Shown: positions 55,638-64,000 of the stretch, piece after piece
Layout: each line of letters opens with the position of its first letter
Position numbering within the stretch: the first letter of the stretch is position 1
Source of the DNA: Physella acuta
Taxonomy: Eukaryota > Mollusca > Gastropoda > Physidae
Reading direction: 5' to 3'
Assembly (NCBI RefSeq): GCF_028476545.1
Contig: NW_026733209.1
Span: 1 to 64,000 of the forward strand
Length of the DNA stretch: 64,000 bases
Made by a program: the position numbers and the translations under genes
The notes under the pieces: model-generated
The model's database searches: none
What the model was told of the DNA's origin: nothing
What the model saw: only the letters and a program-made list of their open reading frames with translations

Positions 55638-55727
<90 letters not shown>

Positions 55728-55741
55728 TTAATTAAACTATA

Positions 55742-55796
<55 letters not shown>

Positions 55797-55835
55797 TTAT
55801 TAGAATACATATATATATATATATATATATATAAT
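55620..55835. repeat. (AT)n microsatellite cluster
   Basis: Three AT blocks separated by AGTTTAATTAAACTA-like and agttttattagaata spacers. Confidence 0.95.
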
Positions 55836-56149
55836 AATAATAATATTATAACTAATCTTTTAACGCCACTTAATGTACACATATATTATTCATAAACATT
55901 TATACGCCCAAGCTTAAAATAGGATAAACGATAATCAATAAACAGGAACTTTAATCATACAAAGTTCATACATTTTAAAATTTGATTTCTATGTTGTATA
56001 GATGGTATGGACTACCACGCTGTCATGATAGCATATGATTTTTATTCCATCAGTTGAGTAGTCATAATTGTAAGAATCCTTGTCATTGAAGAGGAACTGT
56101 TGGATGTAGAGAAGATATAAGAAAATATGAAAAATTAAACACACACACA

Positions 56150-56340
<191 letters not shown>

Positions 56341-56477
56341 TATATATACATGTACGTATACATTCGCATACGCGTATGCGTACGTATGCGGGTTCAGATG
56401 CGCAGATGGAGATGGTTATGTAGTTAGATATATACTTTTCCGTCATTTCCTTCTCCTTCTCGATCTCCATCTAAGTA

Positions 56478-56628
56478 GACGTAGACAAAAAATGTCTACC
56501 GCACCCCCCGAACGAAATATAGAAAACATAGACTTGTAACAGTGTCCGCCCCCCCCCGAAGAAAGTCTATCGCTCCCCCCGAAAATTTCAAGTGCCCCCG
56601 GAGAAAAAAGTCTGGAAGAAACACTGGA
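56478..56628. mobile_element. Poly-C hAT-like MITE, copy k (left-truncated)
   Basis: aatgtctaccgcacc, gaacgaaatatagaaaacata, gaagaaagtctatcgc, gaaaatttcaagt and ggagaaaaaagtctggaagaaacactg. Confidence 0.75.
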
Positions 56629-56764
56629 CTCAACAAATGCAATTGCTTATGCCTTTTTTGCCTCTGCCTCTGCCTATACTATACTATGACTATTCTTATA
56701 CATATACCTATGCATAAGCTTACGCATATACACACGCACACCTCTACATCCATCTTCACCTCCA

Positions 56765-56783
56765 CTTTCACGTACACCCTCAC

Positions 56784-56844
<61 letters not shown>

Positions 56845-56900
56845 AACACATACACATACACATACACGCACACGCGAACGCACACGCACACACACACCGA
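56765..56900. repeat. (ACACAT)n hexamer and (CA)n
   Basis: About 14 acacat units followed by CA-rich sequence. Confidence 0.95.
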
Positions 56901-57093
56901 GTGTTTCTTCCAGACTTTTTTCTCCGGGGGGCACCTGAAATTTTCGGGGGGGGGGGGTAGACTTTCTTCGTGGGGGGGGGGGGCGGACACTGATAAAAGT
57001 ATAATTTTTCTATATAAATTTGATTTCGTTCGGGGGGGGGGTAGACTTTCTTCAGGGGGGGGGGGGTAGAAGAGATGCCTGGAAGAAACTCTG
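56900..57093. mobile_element. Poly-C hAT-like MITE, copy l, in a CA-rich repeat
   Basis: gagtgtttcttccagacttttttctccgg at left and gaagagatgcctggaagaaactctg at right; cacacaca lies on both sides, consistent with an 8-bp duplication in a CA tract. Confidence 0.82.
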
Positions 57094-57560
57094 CACACAC
57101 ACCTACACCTACACCTACACCTACACCTACACCTACACCTACACCTACACCTACACCTACCCCTACACCTAGACCTACACTTACACTTACACTTTCACCT
57201 TCACTTAGTTCTATGAATATGGCATTGCCTATGGCTAAAACTACGCCTATGGCTTCACATATGCCTATGCTATGCCTATGATAATGCCTACGAATAACCA
57301 TACGCCTATGCACACGCACATCTACACGTAACACCTACACTACACTTACACTACACCTACACATACACGCACACTTCCACCAATACCTAAATTTATACCT
57401 ATGTCTAATTCTATGAAAATGACATTGCCTATGCCTATGACTTCGTCTATAGCTCCACATATGCCTATGATAATGCCTATGACTATGCCCACGCCTGTGC
57501 CTACGACTAACCATACGCCTATGCACACGCACACCTATATTTACACCTACACCTACGGGT
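57094..57560. repeat. (CTACAC)n hexamer grading into CCTATG-rich repeats
   Basis: About 14 ctacac units, then two diverged copies of a roughly 220-base block (ctaattctatgaaaatgacattgcctatgcc-like). Confidence 0.88.
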
Positions 57561-57879
57561 ACGCAAACAACATATTCATATTGGTTACCTGAAATTGGTT
57601 TTGGCGAAGCGTGATTTGAACTCTGAATGTTACATTTATTTCATATGGAAAGGGGAGAGGCATGAAAAAATCTGGACCCCATCGTCCAATTTTTCTTGAA
57701 TTCAAGTATAGTTTTCTAATGCCGGAGGTCGTATAAATCCTACTGTCGAAATGTAAGTGGATAATTTGAGCCCCACAATCCCACGTCTGTTCGGTTTGGT
57801 TGGCGTGTAGGAAGTTGAAAAAAAATCTGGCGATTAAAAAAAAAATTATTTTAAAAATGTAATAGCTACGTGTTGTGAA

Positions 57880-58181
57880 CAGAGGCGTAGCGAGAAGGAA
57901 GGGGCGGGTACATATGTCCCCGGGCCTACTTTAGTGGGCGCCAATATGAGTTGGAAAAATAAATTAAAATCTCATTTTAGCTGCAGTTTTGCATTAAAAA
58001 TATAAAACGTATATGGGGAGAGGGGGTGCAAATTGAAAGTTTGAAAGGGTGGGTGCAAATTTAAAGTTTGAGGGGGTGGGTGCAAATTAAAAATTAAAAG
58101 GTTGTTTCTGAAGTGGGGGGGGGGGGGGGCGCCAAAGTGAAAATTTGTCCCCGGGTGTCGGTAAGAGTCGCTACGAATCTG
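57880..58181 (-). mobile_element. Non-autonomous hAT element (CGTAGC family), older copy
   Basis: CAGAGGCGTAGCGAGA at left, GTCGCTACGAATCTG at right. Flanks gttgtgaa (57872-57879) and gttatgaa (58182-58189) agree at 7 of 8 bases. Confidence 0.82.
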
Positions 58182-58189
58182 GTTATGAA

Positions 58190-59427
58190 AATGGGTTAAA
58201 TTTAAGATGGGTTATATTTATTTCATCTGTTACTAGATGTGATATATTTGAAAAATCGAAAGTAATTTAAAATCCGCTTCTGTTTACTAGAAATCCCTGA
58301 AACCTTTATACAAAACTACAACTTTGATATAATATTTACATATTAAATTCCGACAACCTAGCGGTAACGGTACTCGGATTATTGTGTTCACAGACATAAA
58401 CACATCCACACAGAAACATGGACGAAATTGCAAAGCCAAGTTTTTCCAATTCGATGACGCGTATGACTCCAAGATTTTGATACATTTATATTCAGGATTT
58501 TTAATCCGATTAAAGTAAGTCCCCTTTACTCAGTTAAATTGTTTATTTTCAGTACTTGCATTACACTGGTTGTAACGGTACTCAAGTTATCGTGTTCACA
58601 TACATAAATGCATACACATTAATTCAGATTTTTGTAAAATGAAAGAGAAGCTGGAGAAATTAATCTGAATCAGAATTTGAGCAGATTGAGAACAAAGCCA
58701 CTGAGCTGGTTGAGAAATGTGATATTCGTACGGAGTATAAGCAACACTGGGTATACAAAACGGATATCTGACTCTAGGAAAATTTCATTGTTCATACATA
58801 TTTAGTGTCACTGGACTCTGTTATCCAAGTTTTGTTGCTTAGACTCAAAACAATTTGCATTAGTTCACAGTTTGTTACATTTAGAGCAATTATCAGTGAC
58901 TTGGGTGCTGTTAAAAGTGGAAATCTATTTAAATGTTGGGTCTGGGTTTTAGTGACGATGCGTGACCGTGGAGAAAGTTAAAAAACCCCAAACAAACTTT
59001 ACACCATTTACACCATTTACGGATGACCGCCGAAACCCACAGTTATCCAAGGATAACGAGTAGTCTAGTTCAATTTAAAACCTTGTAAAATACAAAATAG
59101 TTTAGGGCAGATCATCCCGCTTTATTTAATAAGTTTGTGTAATACTGTAAGGCTTACCTGAAAGCTCGGGTTGGATGTCTAATTACTACTAGTCTCTGTT
59201 GTTCAAGATGTTCGTTAAAACGAAAATATTTGGGCTGACAATCGGACAAAAAATATCAATGACAAGTCTGATATAAAATTTTAATTGCATTTGATCTATT
59301 GAGGCTAAACCCTTCGTTTCATATTGTATCAATTAGGCTAAAAGCTAAAAAATGAAATAGCCCTCAATGAATCTACACAAATGTTAAACTCTGAGTGTTT
59401 AAGATGCAATACACCTGCTTAAAAACT
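58190..59427. other. No gene recognised
   Basis: Unique AT-rich sequence. A tRNA or coding exon could not be supported. Confidence 0.45.
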
Positions 59428-59429
59428 AA

Positions 59430-59574
59430 TTCGGGGGGGGGGGGGGGGGGCGGACACTGTTAAAAGTATATATTTTCTATATAAAATATATAAATTTCAT
59501 TTCGTTCGGGGGGGGGGGGGGGGCGGTAAGATTTTTACTTGCCCGAAGAGATGCCTGGAAGAAACTCTGCAAAC
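59430..59574. mobile_element. Poly-C hAT-like MITE, copy m (left-truncated)
   Basis: G run, cggacactgttaaaagtatatattttctatataaa, tttcgttcgg, G run and gaagagatgcctggaagaaactctg. Confidence 0.78.
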
Positions 59575-59704
59575 GATACTCAAAATCAACAACGATTTCA
59601 CTGGACCTACTACTACACTTTAACAGTCAATATAATTCGATACCTTAATACCACAAGAATCAGTACTCCCAAACTCTAGAACTACGATACTTCATCACCT
59701 GCAT

Positions 59705-59707
<3 letters not shown>

Positions 59708-59741
<34 letters not shown>
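59708..59741. repeat. Poly(A) tract
   Basis: About 33 consecutive A. Confidence 0.95.
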
Positions 59742-59744
<3 letters not shown>

Positions 59745-59799
59745 CCTGCTTAATAATTAAGTGTTTTTAATAAAAAAAAACAAAGAGGTTAACTATTTA

Positions 59800-60205
59800 T
59801 ATAGAACGAGCCGACCCGCTGCGTATCATACGCCGCTATTTAGTTGTTTTTTTTTCTACTTTTCAGTAATTTATAATTTGTGAATTCGACAGTACCAATG
59901 CTGCCATTGAAAATATTTGCTTAAAAACACTACCCCCCCCCCCCCCCCCCCCCCAAGTGAAAGCAGCCTCCTCTTAGTTACCTTCTCTAAGTTTAAAATC
60001 GTTTCAAACTAAATTATCTGCCCCTAATAGCCGTCACCAAACCCGTCTCTGTGATTGTAAAATGTAAACAGAGTGAACACCGCTCACCAGATCATGTGGG
60101 GGTGGGGTGGGGGTGGTAGTGATAGTGATAGAGAGGAAGAGAGGGGACTGCAAAGGCGCGCTTGCAGCTTGTTTTCTAACTGATCCCAGAAGAGAATTAT
60201 ATATA
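59800..60205 (-). repeat. Dispersed 400-bp repeat with hairpin end, copy 2
   Basis: Inverted match to 13,595-14,040, from gaacgagccgacccgc to cagaagagaattatat. Lies against and partly inside the gypsy fragment at 60.1-61.1 kb, so it inserted there later. Confidence 0.65.
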
Positions 60206-61130
60206 TATATAGATGTGTCTTTTTTTTTTTTAAAAATACAAGCGTTCCCTTTCTATTATGGCATAGACCTTTTCTGCCGGAGAGAGTTTCCGACTGATGT
60301 ACAGTACAGGATGAAAGTGTCCGTCTACTTCCTGCATTAAACAGGCTCATATACCATAATAGTGTAAATAATTTACTCATGTCAGGCAATCTCAATATAG
60401 GTTGTTGTGTAAAACAGTTTTTCAAATACTTTAGAGTGTCATCACATTCTCTACTCCAATTAATTGCCCTGTTCACATCAGTGCCCTTTGTTTTTGTCAG
60501 TTCGGTAATAGGATGGAGTAGGCTAGCAAAATTTGGGATTAATTTTCTATAGTAATTACACAGTCCCAACAAACGTCTAACATCCATTTTTGTTTTGGGG
60601 ATCTGTAGATCTAATATCTGGTTTACAGTTTCCCCCACAGGTTTTATAACCTGGTGGCTAATAATATGGCCCAGGAACTGGATTTCACGCATGCCAATTT
60701 CAATCTTACTAGGTCTGGCCGTCAATCCATGTTGTCTTAAGGTTTTTAATAACGCCTCCAGCCCCTTCATATGTTCTTGCCAAGTATCAGAGAACAAGCA
60801 GATGTCATCCAGGTATGCAACAGTGTCAAGGTTGTTAGCTAGTACCTTCCGCATGAGTCTGTTGAATGTGGTCGGTGCATTAATTAGGCCAAAACTCATG
60901 AAGTTCCAATAGTATAATCCATAAGGTGAGATGAAGGATGTATATTTTTTGATGAGTCCTTAATGGGAATCTGCCAATAACCCCTTGATAAGTCGAATTT
61001 AGAAAAAATTCTAGCCTGAGATAATTTTATCAATAACTCTTCCTGACTAGGCATGGGTTCAGCATCAGGTATTGTAACTTTATTCAGTTGCCTATAGTCC
61101 ACGCATAGCCTAATCTCACAATTTTTTTTT
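60206..61130 (-). mobile_element. Ty3/gypsy reverse-transcriptase fragment (fossil)
   Basis: Minus-strand pieces read [20 protein letters not shown]...FSKFDLSRGYWQIPI and YLDDICLFSDTW...GLTARPSKIEIG...FLGHIIS, the standard blocks of a gypsy-type reverse transcriptase, including the YLDD active-site motif. The flanks are an AT array and a dispersed repeat, with no LTR, gag or integrase nearby. Broken, with at least two or three breaks. Older than the 15.8-kb element as far as can be judged. Confidence 0.85.
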
Positions 61131-61136
61131 CTTTTT

Positions 61137-61137
<1 letters not shown>

Positions 61138-61222
<85 letters not shown>

Positions 61223-61223
61223 G

Positions 61224-61300
<77 letters not shown>
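61138..61300. repeat. (AT)n microsatellite
   Basis: About 160 bases of AT with a short catcagtatatatac interruption. Confidence 0.96.
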
Positions 61301-61302
<2 letters not shown>

Positions 61303-61995
61303 TATAATATGTTCAATCGAGCAATTAACATGTATCCTGAAAGATATTTGCTATATTCAAATTTATATTTAAAGAAACTTAATATAAAATTGAAAATATT
61401 TAATTATTAAAATATGTCTCTTGAATACAAAATCCAATCAATTTTAGCAGTCCCACGAATCCGAATATACTTTAATTTTGGCACCCTAACGTCTGCCAGC
61501 AAAACAAAAGTTTCCTTGTTGACTAATATCTAGTAAAATATACATTAAAAAAATTAACTCCGTGTACTATCTTAAATATTATGTGAATAATATTCAAACA
61601 TTAAGTATCGTAAATTTAAATGTAACTATAAGCAAAATTTACCTTGAATAGTTGGCTTTTAATCAAAACTGTCATTTTTAATTTTTTTCCTACTTCTAAA
61701 AGATTCACACTGTAAAATGCTGCCGTTCCCCACTGCAGATTCCTTCTGTTATTTATAGACAATCTCTATTGCGCAAAACGATAGTCGGCCTGCATTTCGA
61801 TGTCCGGGGAGCAAGTTGTAGTCTCACACAGGTCCACAGTAAATCTACATACATTGTACTTAATCATTTTAGACAGTTTAGAATTAAGATAAAAAGGTTT
61901 GATAAGTTAAAAACGTAAAGTATGTTGAAAGTCATAGATTTGTTCATTGAAAATAAATATTTTTTTCCAATATAGATTCTATGAAATGATTTATT

Positions 61996-62115
61996 TTATA
62001 ACCGGTGGGGCCGTTCAAGAATGTCTCCTTCAATGTAGATTTCTTTACCATCAAACACTGGATGTCTAATATCACCACAGTAAGGCAAAGTGTACTGGGG
62101 ACATTTAATTTTGGT
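61996..62115 (-). CDS. Candidate terminal exon of a small secreted protein
   Basis: A minus-strand frame reads [20 protein letters not shown] and [16 protein letters not shown] before a stop. Acceptor-like ttctag or ccccag sites precede it; the latter would be in phase with the signal-peptide exon at 62.76-62.9 kb. No family recognised. Speculative. Confidence 0.25.
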   Translation of the reverse strand, partial: TKIKCPQYTLPYCGDIRHPVFDGKEIYIEGDILERPHRL

Positions 62116-62142
62116 AACTAGAATTTTTAAATAAATAAATAA

Positions 62143-62259
<117 letters not shown>

Positions 62260-62360
62260 TTCAGTCGTTTTTTTCGATTTCAATTTTACAACTAGGTACC
62301 CGCTCATTGGGTTCTAGTTGTGAAAAACACAAATCCAATTTAAATGTTATATACACACAC

Positions 62361-62421
<61 letters not shown>

Positions 62422-62758
62422 TGCGGGTATGTGTATGTTTGATTTTATAATTTCAGCTATGTACCATTTACAAAACATATAGTTTGTGTCAATGTAAAGT
62501 TATTAGATTATGAATTTATGTCACGTGTAGACACAGATGCATGATGACTCTTCTAATCTTAAAATAGGTAATACGATGGAGTTTTCGAGTTATAAATGAA
62601 CTCACAGATTTCTAAATGTTTATTTTGCATTTAGCACATTAATTGTCATTTAGAAATTCGTAATATTTTACAAATGGAATTAAATTATATTTCTTGTGTA
62701 ATTACTAGCATTTTATTTAGATTCTAGACATGACATAAGTAATAGTAGTAATTATCAA

Positions 62759-62897
62759 CCTGTGTTGAACCAACGTCTCGTTTTGATTGGCGTTGAAAAG
62801 TGCTGTTGTCCGGATGTGTCGTTTGCAGTATTTCTCCACAATACACAGTCGAGACACTTGCCAGTAGAAAAACAAACGCAAGAAGCTGCTTCAACAT
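62759..62897 (-). CDS. Candidate signal-peptide exon of a small secreted protein
   Basis: Starting at ATG 62897 the minus strand encodes MLKQLLAFVFLLASVSTVYC, then GEILQTTHPDNSTFQRQSKRDVGSTQ, followed by CAG|GTTGAT, a plausible donor. The N-terminus is a convincing secretion signal (Lys, long hydrophobic core, Tyr-Cys-Gly cleavage region), and the Lys-Arg pair could be a processing site as in neuropeptide or toxin-like precursors. No family recognised. Without the donor the frame ends a few codons later. Confidence 0.42.
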
Positions 62898-62949
62898 GTT
62901 GAGGATGTACACTGGTCTTGAAATAAAATGTTACGTGTGTCTTCAACTA

Positions 62950-64000
62950 AATGTATCAATATGTAGGATACATAAATATATTCTCTGAATAAACATAAAT
63001 AACTAGCGTACCCGTCGCTCACGATGCTGTGATCTTAGAATAAATGAAAATTCAGATTAATCATATATCACTGGTTCTCTAATAAAATAGCTTCGATGAA
63101 ATTTTGAGACACTAAAGTCTTAAAAAGATACTTTTTCAAGTTGCTTTATATTTTTTTAGTGTAGTATGTGACACTCAACCACCCTCCCTTCCCCCCCCCT
63201 CCCCTACGCTTTTATTGAGGTTTATTTAGACTAACTAAAATATGATCATCCAACTATGCGACCACTCGTAACGTGACATAAAGAACTTGTATACCCCAGA
63301 CGCACTGTCCATTTTTATGTAAGGGGAAGGAAATCTGAATATTGCTTTCTCAGCTCTTACGCCTATCTCCCTTTTGACCTTCGCTCTTCCACAAGGCTGA
63401 AACCAAAACGGATAACTTCACTAGTTGTGTACTGTCTCAATTATTCAATATTACAATGACTGATTAACTAACTTGACTTGTGACTTTTTAAATAATTAAA
63501 GAAACATTACCGGTGTAAAGAGAGAATAGCATTCAAAGCAATAGCCTGATTTAATATAAGCATAAAAAATTAAAATAATATAAGATAATAACAGAGCTCA
63601 AATTACCCTACGATGTGATAGAAAAATTAACTGCCAACAAGGTGTATCTTTGCGTTCAAACAATATTCTTTTTTAAAATGCAATATGTTTTCTGCCACCT
63701 TTCTACGTTTTGCTGACTATTACAGTTATGGCGGTGGACTAAGGCAGTTAAACTTCAGTCAGACAGTCCACGTATGCAATGTCATCCGCAGATGTTACCT
63801 AAGTAAGTTTGCAGTGGCGGAGTTCAAATTTACATAAACGTCAGCATAGAGATAATATGCTTTATACCAACTTAACTTCCTTCAAAGTAACTATTCGTCT
63901 CTTGTATAGCTTAAATGTTTTTCGTCTGCGCAAAACAATTAATTAGTTAATTCATAAATGAGATCACACGTATGTTTACAAATTCTTAAAAAAGGACGCT
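62950..64000. other. No gene recognised
   Basis: AT-rich unique sequence, with a poly-C patch near 63190-63205. Nothing supported. Confidence 0.45.

Overview
This is a repeat-dominated piece of an animal nuclear genome, most likely a gastropod or other mollusc. The grounds are host genes with introns (a secreted AA15 chitin/cellulose-type LPMO and a STEAP metalloreductase), a nuclear-type tRNA-Lys, tRNA-derived SINEs, hAT and Helitron elements, an LTR element, and very many (AT)n arrays. The species cannot be fixed from sequence alone.

Layout. 0-7 kb: three coding exons of an AA15 lytic polysaccharide monooxygenase on the minus strand, whose 3' end lies beyond the left edge; its introns hold AT arrays, two hAT MITE families and a duplicated SINE cluster. 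7.5-9.6 kb: two non-autonomous Helitrons, perfectly head to tail. 9.6-15.7 kb: microsatellites, a 12-bp minisatellite, MITEs and SINE pieces. 15.8-20.7 kb: a young Ty3/gypsy-like LTR element on the minus strand, broken in pol, with an unusual coiled-coil stretch in its reading frame. 22.3 kb: tRNA-Lys(UUU). 24.0-27.3 kb: a 3.3-kb hAT-type element with a 1.56-kb Ginger/KRBA2-like element nested in an AT array inside it. 28-48 kb: almost gene-free, with large minisatellites (16-bp, 27/39-bp, 32-38-bp over 2.75 kb, 32-bp, 157-bp units) and more MITEs.

50.0-52.6 kb: a complete-looking two-coding-exon STEAP ferric/cupric reductase gene on the plus strand. 52.6-60 kb: degenerate tandem repeats, AT arrays and MITEs. 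60-61.1 kb: a broken gypsy reverse-transcriptase fragment carrying a repeat that also occurs, inverted, at 13.6 kb. 61.1-63 kb: AT arrays and a candidate signal-peptide exon of a small secreted protein.

The two clear host genes are unrelated and transcribed in opposite directions. No operon-like or defence-system-like cluster is visible. The strongest unusual signals are the coiled-coil stretch in the LTR element, two poly-C-rich MITE families whose 8-bp target duplications identify them as hAT-type, the tandem Helitrons, and the nested hAT/Ginger structure.
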